A stretch of 64,000 bases of DNA from Strongylocentrotus droebachiensis (Eukaryota > Echinodermata > Echinoidea > Camarodonta > Strongylocentrotidae). Where the stretch lies: contig JAVYIG010007842.1 in NCBI GenBank assembly GCA_035222895.1, forward strand, positions 32,484-96,483. The letters are read 5' to 3'. A program made the position numbers and the translations under genes. Numbering within the stretch: the first letter of the stretch is position 1; each line of letters begins with the position of its first letter. Shown piece after piece: positions 35,648-49,147 of this stretch. Below the pieces are notes generated by a model that was given only the letters and a program-made list of their open reading frames with translations, was not told where the DNA came from and made no database searches.

Positions 35648-36097
35648 GACCCCGTTCTCATTCACTTCGTTGGAGCGGTCTAACTAAGACCCGTTCCTCA
35701 GGAGCAGTTCTTAGGTGAGTGAGAACGGTCAAAGTGGTCCAGGAAGTGGACTTCTGGACCGCTCCAGAAGACCACCTCGGGAGGTGGTCTTGAGGAACGG
35801 GTCTTATTAAGAAACCGCTCTAACGTGCAATGTGAACGGAAGCGTACTTTGGCCGGAAGTGAGCTAGTGACGTTCCGTGCGAAACATGTAGTACGGTACA
35901 TACGGTTTGTATTCCGCGCGCGAAAAAATTGACCTGCTGACCTGAGCTGCCATAGCAACAAGACCACTTTGACTCGTGGAGCGGTTTGAGCCATAAAAAA
36001 CTGCTCGGAGTGTGAACGCTTGCAAACCGTTCCTCAAGACCCGTTCCTCTGGAGCGGTCTAACTAAGACCACTTTCAAAGTGAGTGAGAACGGGGTC
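35648..36097. mobile_element. MITE, GACCCCGTTCTCACTCAC family, copy 2
   Basis: This 450-bp copy is in the same orientation as 22439-22907 and is close to identical over most of its length. It differs by small indels and lacks the GAGCGCTCTG block near the left end. The flanks are TTA on the left and TAA on the right, so a target duplication is not clean. An open frame across it is an accident of the repeat and is shared with copy 1. Confidence 0.9.
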
Positions 36098-39000
36098 TAA
36101 AACTCTTCCCATTATAATCGTCTTTCATGTGAGTTGTCTTTTCTCAGGGCTCCTTGGTCTTTCATGCTGAATCCTATCAAAACTGTTTTTCAGTACCGTA
36201 CATGCTGTCTATTTTTCTGTAATAATTTCTCTAGTCTTCAGTCACTGTCTTTAAAAGTGTGCTATCTCATCTTGCAATCTCTCTTTGCCTTGACTTTCAC
36301 CTGACATTCCTCTTTGATTGGAATCCTCACAAGACGGGATGACCCCAAAGTGGTCAAATTGACCAAACCTGACCCTTATTCCTAAGGTTAGCCAAACTGT
36401 GTCTCCACCGCTGAGAATGATTCAAAGATATATACCGGTACCCTTCGTTGGCTGACGATCTCTTCTATACAAGCTGTGCAGGGTTCAAAGCTAACATGGA
36501 TATATGGGCCTATACTATACCGACACATGAAACCACAAAAAATATAGAATGATATACCACCCATTGGACAATGTGTAGTAGCTCTGGCCAGTTATATAAC
36601 AATGTTTTCTTCTCAAATGTAGGGAACAATTATGTTTCATATCCATTAATTGGTTGCCAAGAATGAATTTAAAGGCAGCCCAATTAAAGAGGACAGGGTT
36701 TTTTTCTTCCAGTAGCCCAAGCAAGCTGTATCTTTAAATTTGAGACCGAAGGCCGAAAGATCAGTGCTACTGTACTGTAGAAAATATTCTGAGATTGAAT
36801 TCCCCATCTCCACTAGCCCAAGTCTTATGACCCCTGCATGCTCAATAGCAAGAGCATTGTTCAAGTGTGTATTCACCAACCAACGATTACACTTAATGAT
36901 CATATAGACTATTCCATTAAAATACCCTGTTTAACATAAATAAATCAAGTTTATATTCCTTATGAAAATGTGACAGAATACATGTTTGTATCTTCGCTCC
37001 AAATTAGCTTGAGACAGTTGTGAACAGGCTAATTTTCCCTGTGACAACATGGGATACTCAAAGATTAGACAGCACTAGTTACTTCTATGGACACGTTGCC
37101 AATCTAGTAGTGCTCTCTGAATGTAAATGAGTGCAGTATGTCTAGTGTCAACCTCCTCCCATCCAAAGGATTGTCTGTTACTTGAGAAGCAGAAAGGCAT
37201 TAACTCTGCAATACATGATACGAGTGAATGCCCTTCTAGCTCTGAGCAGATGGCAAACAAGTTCACCCATCAGAAGGACCATGTATCTTAAAGTCATTCA
37301 CAGATATTGATGTTGTCTGCTGCCCTCAAGAAGGCTGTTACTCCCATAGACAATACATACTGGTAGCTCTTACGGCCTTCTCGCGGGAAGCCAATGATAT
37401 GTACATGTATGTGCGGGTTATGAACCTGCATCAATAGGCACACTGAGCTACATAACTGTACTCATCGTAACAAAACGCAAACATATTAAATATACATGTA
37501 GGCTACACATAAAGGTTCCAGACATTTGCGTCAGTCTGTACTTTTTCAATTTCAAAGAAATTGGGTTGGGGTTACATGTTATTGGTGAGCTTTGATAACC
37601 TTAGATTAGGTTTAGGGGTAAGAGTGAAAGTGTTGGGCACAGAATTGAAATTAAGAATTCAACTAATGTAGGATTTCACTGAAAGCAACTATCTTATAAC
37701 CTTTGCCAATCATCAGATTACATCAAGCCCAGGTTTTTAAAATGAATAGGATGTGCTGAAGACTTGTATGAGTGTTATGTAACAGAATACCATTACATCA
37801 AGGTCCCCTATTCTAACCCATGATTTCAAAAGTCTTAGGATCAAGTGTTACATTATTTGGTCTGACTCGTTTTTGCATCACAACGAAGGATCACTGCACT
37901 GAACCTTCAAGTCAATTGAAGCAAACTCCTTTTTTTCGAAGAATCAGGGCACAGATTGAGCAGCTAACTACAATCTTTATCACGGAGTGGCAATGATTAA
38001 TGGCTAAAGTGATGACAATTTTGTACTAAACAATCAGGAAAGGTAGAGAGAGGTGGGAACTCATTAAATTGTGGTTGTGTTGATAGGTCAGGCAATCACG
38101 AAATTATTGATGCACTCGATCTCCTTCAAAACTCTCTCTTTACCAACCTCAACTTCTTGAAAACTATTTTTTCCTAACATCCGTCTATTCTTATCCTGCA
38201 GCATGGTAGCATAAAATGCTTCCCTACTCTAGAATGCTACCATCATTCAGGAGAAGGAAAAAAAAGTGGGTCGAAGATCGAGGCACTATCGGACCACACC
38301 CTTCTCAGGCGGACTGCTGTGGTAGGAATGGCAAAAGACGAGGATCACGCTGATCTCATGACATCAACATACATAACCTTACAAATTACTACACACTTCT
38401 ACCAGTATCTTCATCTCAAAATAAATGCTTGCTTGGCAAGATTCTTCATGGCTTTAAAACAATTCTGTTGATTAAACCTTAGGGGGAACCTAATCGAAAC
38501 CCGCAAAGGAATTGATATATAAAATCAGAGAAATACAAAAAAAAACAGAGCAAGATATAAAAGGAAAATTGGGGTTGAAGATTCACTTCACATTTTTTAA
38601 TGGGGATTAAGTATAGGGGCAATTCAATGGTTCTAAGAATACGATTAGAGAGAAAACACTATTATTCCTCTTTACTTCAAGCCTAAATAACAAATAAGGA
38701 AATGTGCCATCACTGAAACGGATTCTCTTTGTCAACATTGCAAAGAAGCCAATGAATATAAGAGACTGTCACAGTACCACAGACTACTGTCATGATATCT
38801 ATATCTAGCTGGGGAAAAGAAGAAAAGCATTCATTAGTCAGAACATGAGCAATGATATGTTCATCATATTAACAAAAAGTATAAATTTTGCTCATGGTAA
38901 ACTACAAAAGACCTACATGTATGTATATCTAGTAGCTCTGGCTTCAAATGAATCATCATTTTATCTCTCATAATTATAAACAAAAGTATAAGAAATTGTG

Positions 39001-41257
39001 AGAGATCACTGTAAATTTTGTAGGGACCCTTGGACTTTAATTTCATGTCTACAACTTTTAGAGCTGAGCTCTGCCACAGCAACTATAAATAGGAGTGGAA
39101 AGTAAGGAAACTGTATCAAAATATGTATTTCTCAATAATTGAATGATACATATCTTAAACACTACACATTTTTATACACACTTCATCTCCACAACACACA
39201 AAAATCAGTTGTATTTTTAGAAAAAAATTATGGTTTTATAGTATCTGTGCATGTTACAATACATGTCCTTAGCCGTGCTTTTCGCTGTTTTCTGTGAACT
39301 ATACATACACTCCGGTAAATAAAGTGTACAATTAGTTTGCATGGAGAAGCGAATAATAATAACGCCCCAGGGCTCCAGGCTAAACTGCCTTCCTCGTTTG
39401 CATTTCTTTTAAACCCAACCCCAGTATAATACTTTTATACCTTTCCCCTTGAAAAGGTATAAAAGTTTGAAAAATTGGGGAATAAAAAGAGGGAACAATG
39501 GGGTAGAAAGATTGATGGTAAGATGGTGGGTTGAACACTGTTGTGAAGTAGAATAAACATAATCGTTCAAGGAATGTTGCAGAGTTGATTCAAGAATTCA
39601 ATCTGAGCTATCGGGTGAATCAAAGCGTATAGTGTCTGTGCTGGTAATTTGGCAAAAAAACTTCTTGGGATCATCAATCTCCGCATGTAGTCATGTTTGC
39701 ATTATTTGTATTAAGCACCTTCCATTTTTGCCAATATTTACACAAGCTAAAATTTTCAAGAAAGTACAAGACCACATCATGTACCAGCTCACTGATCACA
39801 GCTGATCGGGCTATAAGTTTAGGATGTAGTTGAGCATGTCTGCTTGTAATAGGTACTTCATCTTACCCTGACAACGTACAGCCACTATAAGCATTACTTC
39901 ATAAATATCCCTGGCTTGAGGAATCTCCACTGGACATGACACAACTGTCCCAATACATATTCCCCATAAGTAGAAAATACTACTTCTGATACAGGAATGT
40001 TCCAGTAATATATAGTGGAATCTGGATAAATATATATCTGTACCATTCAGTAGACATATATATTCTGAAACGTTGTTCTTTGTGATTAAACCAGAGTGTA
40101 AACAAGTCATTGAATTGACATACTGTAGGAGAGGGAGAAGAAGAATGCAAACATTAATGGCAACATAATCCTCATATCAGACTCCAATCAGGTAAAGAAA
40201 CATGTTTGATAATCCCGATGATCAACATGATATGTTTGACAGCACAAAGGTTTGCCAGAAGTGCCATTCATCATTGGCAAGAATACACCTGAATGTCCTT
40301 GCAGGGATCCCAATAACCCTATATTATGGTGTAAAGGTGAGTTCATGGTGTTTTTCTGTTTGTTGAAGGCAAATTATACTGGATGCCATTCAATGCATAG
40401 AGGTGTCATGATCCACTCATATATGTCACTGGACAGTGGATCATACTGTCCCAGGCACAGCATTTCATAATGTCTACATTTGCCATCTTCAACCCAGGAG
40501 TATGGGTAACTGGTAGAAAGAAATTCCTTACATGCTGTCAGTGCCTAAAGGCAGCTTGGCTCGGGGGTTTACAGTATTACTTTGCAGGCACCTCGCTCAT
40601 CCTCTGGGAGTAGAATATATGCAATATAAATGAAGCTACTATTTATATCAAATAGTACATGTACAACAATACAGTTTTCCCCAATACATATCTTCTAAAG
40701 TAATATCGTGTTGACTTTTTGTATAATGATATTTATTTTTCAGGCCTACAATGTATGTTCATCAACGCCAAATGCTTGTGACCTGATGATGTAAGTCCTG
40801 GATCTAAACCATGGAAGCTTCACAGGATACCTACATGTATTGGGTTGTCTAGACAAGAGGAGGACGGATATTTTAATCAATTCTTCAGTCCCACATAATC
40901 CTTTTCAATGAGAGAAAAGGGGGGGAAGCATCTTTGTTCACATCTTTATACTGTTTCCTGTCCCAGTAGGTGTTTTGGTGTCTAAAATGGATCTACCAAG
41001 AAAGAACTGGCTATAAAAGGCAAGGTCTACCTATACCCCCAGACAAAAAGAGCAACATCACAAACAAGCTGATATTCCATACAGGGATGCTATTGATACG
41101 GGGATTGATAAAGGATAAACCCCTTTTATGGACTACCCCAATCCAAAACACTAATGGAGGGGCCTTTTCACAGATTATTGCAGGTTGTTACAAGCATGGA
41201 AGACCTGATAAACAGGTGAAATGTCATAGTGGCGATGGTGTGAAAAGGACAGGAACC
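36098..41257. other. Large intron, part 6 (36.1-41.3 kb)
   Basis: AT-rich sequence with a perfect 13-bp hairpin at 39432-39465 and several TACATGTA palindromes. No exon, RNA gene or complete element recognised. Confidence 0.55.
39432..39465. repeat. Perfect 13-bp inverted repeat CTTTTATACCTTT
   Basis: Arms 39432-39444 and 39453-39465 are separated by eight bases. Function unknown; it is short for a pre-miRNA. Confidence 0.7.
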
Positions 41258-41260
41258 TTA

Positions 41261-41775
41261 TACCCTTTTCTAACTGCACCGATTTTCATCGGATGCATCC
41301 GGACGCATCCGATGAAAGTGGCAGTTAGAAAGCAACAGAGGAGAAAAAGGCGATTAAATAGCCGATGAAAAGAAGAGAAATAGGCGATTAAATTCTCCTG
41401 CTCAAGAGCAGGAGAAATTCTCATTCTATCGGTGTGACACCGATGAAACGTGCAGTTAGAAAACGTTCGGGAGAAAAAGGCGATTAAAACAGCGATTAAA
41501 ATGGTCAAAGGTCGCAGTATACGCGCGCTTTATCGTAACCAGCTGTGTTTGTTGACTTATGGTTGAACATGCTGCATGCTAGCTAGATGGAGCGCGGGCT
41601 TAATAATTACGTAATAATTCTTCACTTCCGGCAAGGGCTCGCCACAGCGAGTGAATTTCACCGGCAGTTAGAAACCGACAGGGGAAAACTGCGGTTTCAC
41701 CTTTGTTTACATAAGGAAAATTCAATCGGTATTTTCATCGGTGTGACTCCGATAGAGTGCAGTTAGAAAAGGGTA
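41261..41775. mobile_element. MITE, TACCCTTTTCTAACTGCAC family, TTA target duplication
   Basis: The element is 515 bp with perfect 19-bp inverted ends and TTA on both sides (41258-41260 and 41776-41778). A TWA target duplication fits PIF/Harbinger-type transposases, though the transposase is not here. The terminal motif GCAGTTAGAAA occurs four times (41331, 41452, 41664, 41759), and GGCGATTAAA is repeated inside. GC content is above the flanks. No coding capacity. Confidence 0.9.
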
Positions 41776-44551
41776 TTACACTGGATCGATGACTAGCTAT
41801 ATAATTGGACTAAAGAATGACAAACATTTTTCTCTGAACCTCGTTTTCTTGTTTGCTGAATTCTTGTTTTGATACTGGATCTTTCTCTCATCTATTTTTC
41901 CAAGATATCGCCAAATGATACCATCAAAACATGTACGGTAGCAAGGACATCGTATCATAGTCTTTGGTATCGCCTACCCAGAGTCAGAAGGGTGTTAACA
42001 CACACAGTTAAACACAGCGATAATGCCCTTATGGCCCTCAACAGATGATATAATCTGGAGTAACATTTGACCCAACCTCCCGATTTGAGGTTTAGATTCC
42101 ACACACTAATTTACTCTATCATGACAGGATTAATATGAAAATACAAAGAAATTACCAAATCTTTCTAAAACAGTGAATGAATATATATTGAATATGGAAA
42201 CAATTGAATGCCTCGAGGGGAGAATAATTCTCCCTCTAATACATATACAAAATGTATGATAAGCATCTCATTCACATGCCCTAAAGAAATGACTCGGTAA
42301 AAAGTGAAATGCAAGTCTTAAACAAATGGCACAGGATAGCATATTCAATTGTATTATAAATTTCAACTATCATTTCTTTAATCTTCAAATTTGTATATAT
42401 TTGTAGGCTTTAGAAATCATGTTTTTGTAGGACTTTAATATTCATTCAAAGAATATCACGAGAATTTTAAATTTATGATCAAATGAAATATTAAAGATAG
42501 ACATTAGACATTCATCAATTAATCTGCATCATCTGCAGAGAGCCATATAGAAGGGTGTAAACTTAATATCCGTTTACATAGACTTCATACTTTATTAAGT
42601 CTAATAAAAATACCTTTGACTCAATACCTTTCAGAAAATGGTATTTCCTAAAGGCCTACTCGTATTTTATATCAAAAATATAAAAAACTGAATGTGAACG
42701 TGAAGACAGCACAATACACATTAATCACTAGACATGATATATCTGAATGATTTGACATGCATGCCACTGAAATGTCTTTAAGTTGGTAGCTCATAATAAC
42801 CAAGGATCTTCTTGCCTGTCTCGATGTTGGTATAAAGTCATTTATCTGCAAGAAGTTTCACAGAACCCTTTCACGCCAATTTAGTCACCAACAAAGCCAA
42901 CTATCTGAGATCTACCATGTCTCTATTATAGCTCTGTTATACAAGAAGGATTGTAATCAATACGAGGACAAACAGAAGATTTATGGTGTTGAAATAAGCT
43001 CAATTGACTTGGGATATATATATGTCAGTTTGCAATGGGCATACGAGCTCATTTAAAACGTATTGTCTGGCCGAATCTCTCCGCAAGCAAAGACACAACA
43101 TGTAAAGAGATTTGAGACTATAGATGGGATGATCCAACAGCCTCTGGATGCATTCAATCAGCTTTCAAATGCACTTTATTCCACGAGCTCAACTTTTGAA
43201 CTGTATTCCCGTCACTTCTTTCATAAACTCTTCTGGTGATTTCATCTCGACAATAACCTAATCTCATTCTCTCTCGCTGGCTGCCTAACATGATTTTCTC
43301 TTTTTCCCCCTTTTAAAAGACCAATAAACCAACATGTACAGGTGCATTTGGCACGGTAGGCATCACTCTGGGGGACATGTACTTTACTTCATAATCAAAC
43401 AATCCCCTAAGAGCATTTCTCCTAAAAAATGAACTTAAATTCTCATACAAGTTGCATACTATACTATTATGTGATGAAGGACTAAATTTTACGCAAAACA
43501 GCCATTTTGTAACCAGAATGAGAACTCCCAGAAGGGTATATCTCCACTAGTTTCTATACCCCTCACCATCCATAATCCCTCGCAAGTCATTTTTCAGTTT
43601 TGTATATAAAGTAGCAGTTTGAGACACCTTGAAACTAAAAAAAAGGGAGACTGTTAATCAACAATGCATCCTTCACTGTAGAAGGGGTATACATGCTAAT
43701 TAGCAAATTATATTGATTTAATATCTCAAATCTATCTAAAACCACCTAAAACTCCAAAATATTCTAGCATTCAGTAAAATGATGGGTACTGGAAGTACAG
43801 TGTACTTCAATCTAACTGTTCAACTTTTATGGTCATAAAATGTTGGTAGAGAAGTTCATCTTCAGAATGGCTTCCAATGTTTCTGTCAATCTAATCGGTG
43901 AACATTCACAACCATAAACTGTAGGTTGTAAAGTTCATCTTCCGAATGACTTCTTGACAAGATAAAAAGCTTTTATAATACCCATAGCAATGAAGCAAAA
44001 TTTCCATTCTCCTTGGACTCAGTCTGACCCCACTCTGAAACAGACTGGTATTAATTCAATCTATTTGATTGTCTTCTTTCCAGGTACTTAAACCAACATA
44101 CACCACTTTTCTCAAAGACATCTTCACTTACAATAATTCAACTTTACTTTAAAGTAAGCTTTAGAAAACGACAACAAAACTAAAGCTTCTATCTCTGATT
44201 AGAAGCAACTTGTTCACTTTGCTCTACATTTGTTATACAAACTCTACAAAGTATCAACATGTCGAGAGAAAGGGTACTGGAGACAGAAAATACTGCTCCA
44301 ACTATTGTTGTCTACGCCTTAGACCGTTGACGGCAAATCTTCAAAATGCCTCACAAGAAGGAAGCCTGTAAGAAATGAATGGGTTAATTATGAAGTAAGC
44401 TTAAAGGTTACTAGCGTTTGTGAAAGTCAAGTGGCTCCCAGCTATGGTGGCATATCAGAGCAGCTTAGTTTTCAGAGAGAGAGCTTTCTCGCCTTGGTAA
44501 TAAGGTCTCTCAAAAATGGAACTCTTTTAATCTTATGTCATGGTAGTCTTT

Positions 44552-44600
44552 AAAGGCACACTGCCATACTTGTAGCTACTTGCTCCCTCTATATAGAAAA
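44552..44600 (+). repeat. Dispersed repeat fragment, copy A
   Basis: AAAGGCACACTGCCATACTTG and TAGCTACTTGCTCCCTCTA here match 55069-55117 with substitutions, in the same orientation. Confidence 0.6.
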
Positions 44601-45552
44601 CTTCCCCAATCGGTGCCTGTTGGTCCCCCATGATCCTCTTTTTCTTATGTTAAATGAGAGCTGAGTTAATGAGATAGCCACCTGTCACAGTGACCTCGAT
44701 GGCTCTCCGTGTGTTTTAATCCCTTCTGGTCCAGTAGTGGTGACGGTCTTTAACAAGATACTGTGGCAGTTCTTCAGTCATTCACAAGTAAAAGTGTATT
44801 AGCTTCATGGAAGAAAATTTCAATTAGGGTTGTTGAGATTTGGTAACTATCGTCAGCAGACAAGCTGAAGGGAGCTTTGTGGGTAATTCTGGAAACAACA
44901 ATATCTTCATTCAAATTCTTTCAAGTGAAAAATACACAGGAGCAGAGAGTTAGCTTTGGGAGGTTCCAAAAGAGCTTTGAAATGCTAAATAAAATAGGGA
45001 AAAGAGAAAGGGGGTGACATAAATAAATGACTGCCATCATAAGAAAGACCAACATTTTCCTAGACAATTTAAAAAGAGCTCTCATGATCAAGTCATTTTT
45101 CACACCATTTCCTTAATTTGACATCCAAACCAAATATAATTAAAGGAGTAACAGGCATAACATGGCAGATTACACAGCGTATGACGAAGAATGAAGATAC
45201 ATTTGATTTTTGATTTTTGTTCATTCATAGAATAGCTGTAAGTGCACATCAATTGACCTCCTGGTAATGATACAGTCATTACTCAAGTAAAGCGAGACGA
45301 TCGGTTTCATGAAGGGTAACTCAATTATGTCTTCTATATAATGTAAACAATTCCCGGCAACAATGATTCAAAATCTACACTTTTAATGCATAATGTGATC
45401 GTTACAGCAAAATGGTCATAAATCAGGAATGTAATTCCTAATTTCAGGGATGAAATGATTTTGTTTTGACAGGGAGTAATACTTCTATAGCATTCCATGT
45501 AATGTAGTGTAAGGAAAATGCTCTTAATAATGGTAGATGGTCCTATCCTATA

Positions 45553-45580
45553 GTTGCGATCGATTCAAATTGATCGCAAC
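45553..45580. repeat. Inverted repeat, TTGCGAT family, copy 2
   Basis: GTTGCGATC and GATCGCAAC arms enclose a GATTCAAATT core. Sequence resembles 2124-2150. Confidence 0.6.
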
Positions 45581-46365
45581 TTGACAGCAATTGCAAGTCA
45601 GTAGTATTAAAACGGATAAGAATTTTAAAGTTTGCATTTCATCATGATCACTCAAAATGCTTACCATGGTACACATCAACCATTCAACTTCTTTTTAATG
45701 TCCCCCTACCCTCTTCATTTTTTATCAATTGACCCTTGATAACCCATTCAAGTGCAGGAGTCGTCTTTGAAGCAAGCCTTACACTAAGGCTTAGGAAACG
45801 GACCAGTGTACGCAGGTCTTCATTTCTTTCATATGCTACCGCCAGTCCTTTGATAGGAAATCATAGGTTGTGATAGACTAAATAAAACACATGTATGTCT
45901 GTATATAGTTCAGGTCAAACGGTCATGGCTCTGTTTCTGCATTCGATTAGCTCAAATTCAGAATTCATTCTATGTTCCTTACTAGATATAGGAATTCTGC
46001 TAAATTAATACTTCTTCCCCTTTACTTTCACATGGCTAGTCTTGAATTGCGTCGGCTACTTTCTATTTGTCTCGAGAACCATAAATAATGATAGATCTAA
46101 ACTTTGAAAATATGCTCCATGCTCCCAGGTCCCTAACCCATGATGTTTATCAAACTCATCTGTTGCCATCCCGACAAGAGACGAGGCTGAGACCAGTCTG
46201 ATGCCTGTTCAGCTTATACAAAAATTATACAAAACTTGTATAAAAAACGTCATATTTGTGTTTGTGAATACAAAACAACATTAAAGTTTGGAGAGAGTCA
46301 CGGGAATGCTGAAGAATCATCATGTACAATAGGAGCATACAGACTATTAGAAAACACCGTATCAA

Positions 46366-46640
46366 GAAATGTTGTATAAAGAAACTAGTTTTGAAGAGGT
46401 CAGTTTACACGACAGCTAGCCAATCAACGGCGTGCACTCACGATAGGCCCTACCCAGTTATACACATTTCGTTTGATACAACGACTTAGAGCACGACTCT
46501 GATTCTTTATCGAGTTTGCATGCGAAACGATGCTCTAACCTGCAATGCGTTATTCAACATTTCTTTATACCCCGTTCAGACTAGGAAAAGTGGCTTATAA
46601 ATCGTCTAGCTATACGATGAGTTCTGGTAGTCTGAATGGG
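46366..46640 (+). mobile_element. Diverged MITE-like repeat, copy 1 of a pair
   Basis: It shares TTTTGAAGAGGTC, then TGCTCTAAC and TTATTCAACATTT, and TAGTCTGAATG, in the same order and spacing, with 52925-53215. The 3' part contains an inverted CCCCGTTCAGACTA/TAGTCTGAATGGGG pair (46569-46637). Borders are approximate and no target duplication can be read. Confidence 0.65.
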
Positions 46641-47227
46641 GGTTAGGCAAGCTGAGGCAGACTAGAGCCTGATGATGACATCACAGCAGCATGATATGGG
46701 GAGAATGTTATCAGTCCAGGGTATTTGCTTGGACATTGATAATCACTTAAGTGTATGCTTCTTCTACTTTACTTTCACAGATGGGCCTCTGTTTGGCTGA
46801 CCTTTTTGGGAACCTGCATGACCAGGTTACTCCATCAAGATAATAACATTTATCTGTACTTTTAACTCCCAGTCCCTATGCCATCCCAATCAATTACATG
46901 CCCAAAAGTGCATTTGTAATGGGAGAAACATCGTCTCTGGGGCTAAGGCAGCTTGTACGATACTGCTGGACTTTATAATGTTCTATGAAGTATCACTTTC
47001 TTGAGATAAAGAACTAGATGTAACACCATGTTTCCTTTTGTAAAAAAAATGCTCATAAGACATGTTTATACACTTGCCAAAAATTTGATTAAATAACACA
47101 TTTGTAATCAATTTAATTCAGGTATATGGAGGTTCTTTCATAAGATTATCATCCTTCTTATCAATTCGGCCTAGACCAAAGGAAAACAGTGAATACAAAA
47201 CAACAATGAGGTTCGGAAGAGTCACAG

Positions 47228-47276
47228 GATGCTTGAAAAAGAAAAAGAAAAGATTAAAGAAAAAGAAAAGATTAAA
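47228..47276 (+). repeat. Short A/G tandem repeat
   Basis: AAAAAGAAAAGATTAAAG-type units in about two and a half copies. Just upstream (47189-47241) the sequence resembles 46262-46315, a further old duplicate. Confidence 0.7.
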
Positions 47277-48922
47277 GGTAAAGACCAGTATTGGAAACGC
47301 CCCAATTTCAAAAAATGAAATGGAAGCTCTCATTACCAATCATGTGAAAGAATATGTTTTGACTAATACATGATGATAACAAATTTGCCGGGAAACCGCC
47401 TACTAATTCATATATTTGGTAAATTTGTTTATCTCATGGTCGTGTGAGAGATATAGGGTAGTCCCATATACATCTTTCTGTGTATAGTGCTTGTAACTTT
47501 ACGAAGAATGGGCCAAATTTCTTATCATTTTGATGATTCCAGAACCTTGCAGATGCTACATGTAGATGCTAGATGATCAACCTTTTCTGATCGATTCCAC
47601 AACGTTTCTTTCACAATGCAATCGCATGACCATTACTGGTCTTTACCTTTAACTATAAACCAGAAGGTCTTCTTTTCAAAGATGAGAGGAAATATGGCAT
47701 TTTGGGGAATGAATATAACAAAATCCTTTTCTAGTGAGCCTATATACCGAGAAACAAAACATACAAAATGTTTATTTTAGCATAATGTTCTTCAAGAATT
47801 GCACATTCCTGACCAAAGTCCTCAAACAAGTATGTAGTATTCCGAAGAACTTGTGAACTTTTGACACCATTACAAAATGCTGGACCAGTTTGGATTTAGC
47901 TTAACCTACATATTCTATAGGCTTGAAGAATGTGTGTACATGAAGTAAACAGTTCTTCATACATTCTACAATGCTCTCTGTAAATATAACTGTCTTGTAA
48001 CAAACCCTGGTGTAGAAAATCAAATAAGGGAAGCTAAAAAGGAAGGTATGCGGGTCAAAAAAGCTGAAATTAAAGATCACTCATACACATACAAACTTTC
48101 TGTATTTGTTTATACCAAGAAGGCCTATATAAACACAAAAAATTACACAGGAGAGATAACACAGCCCAAACACTATTTTAAAAAGAGAAACAAAATTGGA
48201 CTGCCATTTATACTACTTGAAAAACCCATTAAAAAATCTTTGTGTTTGCTCATGCCAATTTGTTGGTGAGTAGTGCTCACTTGTCGCTGCTCTGCATGTG
48301 ATCGCACGGAAGCAAGGAGAGTCACATGACCACAAAACAGAATCATTTACTGATGTTTCGAGAGCGGGCATTTACACTGCAAGTATCAGTGAAATTTTTG
48401 TCGGTGTTTTAAAAAAAAACTTTCCAGAGATGGATTTTCCATTTCGGTTTTTCGTCTTGTTTGCAAGTTTCTTGGCAAGTTTCTTAGCAACTTCCAACGA
48501 CACACTGGGTTGTGCGAAAAATAAATGATTTTTGCTTGCATTGTAAATGTAGCTTATACTAGGTTTGTACAGGTTAGCTGATAGGAGATAGCTGATAGAT
48601 TGCATATCTATGAAAGATTAAAGGGAAGCATCAGACAATGACCAAATGCACTTGACATGAAGAAGTGTTTGAGAAGGATTACAAAAATTGGTGAATGACA
48701 AAATGTAATTTAAATGTTCTCATCTTGGTTGAATGATTTTCACAAGGTAAATTGAGAGAAAAAATGCTCCAATATATCATAAATAAACTGTAAACATGTC
48801 ATAACAGTGATTCTTTGCATAATTCTTGGTAACAGGCTTTTTGTTAAACCAGAAGTCAGTATTACGATTAGATAAGCAAAATGGAAAATTATAAACTCAT
48901 TCTGGGCATATCAATTACAAAC

Positions 48923-49147
48923 TACTGTAAACACTGTTTTTTTCGCGAGATTAATTTTTTCGCGCTGAGTGACCCCAAAATTATATTCGCTGGTTCTTAA
49001 TTTCGCGTTGCACGCGATTTAGCTCTTTCAAAACACGAAAAGGAAATCATTCTTATATTTTTCGCGAGTTTTAAAACTTGCGTTGCCGATCTAAGCACCA
49101 AATCCGCGAAAAATTAATGTACCGCGAATATTTCTACTTTAACAGTA
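48923..49147. mobile_element. MITE-like element with TACTGTAAA ends and TTTTCGCG-rich interior
   Basis: About 225 bases begin TACTGTAAACACTG and end CTTTAACAGTA. Inside, TTTTCGCG and CGCGAAAA motifs occur repeatedly in both orientations in otherwise CpG-poor DNA. I recall similar TACTGTAAA/TTTCGCG repeats as common in marine invertebrate genomes. No target duplication was established. Confidence 0.7.

Larger units (their letters stand above)
41779..46365. other. Large intron, part 7 (41.8-46.4 kb)
   Basis: AT-rich sequence containing one half of a diverged repeat pair (44552-44600) and a short inverted repeat (45553-45580). No gene seen. Confidence 0.55.

Noticed and set aside
41224..41508. 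Open frames at 40970-41508 on both strands
   Set aside because: They mostly overlap the inverted-repeat MITE at 41261-41775 and are by-products of its repeats.
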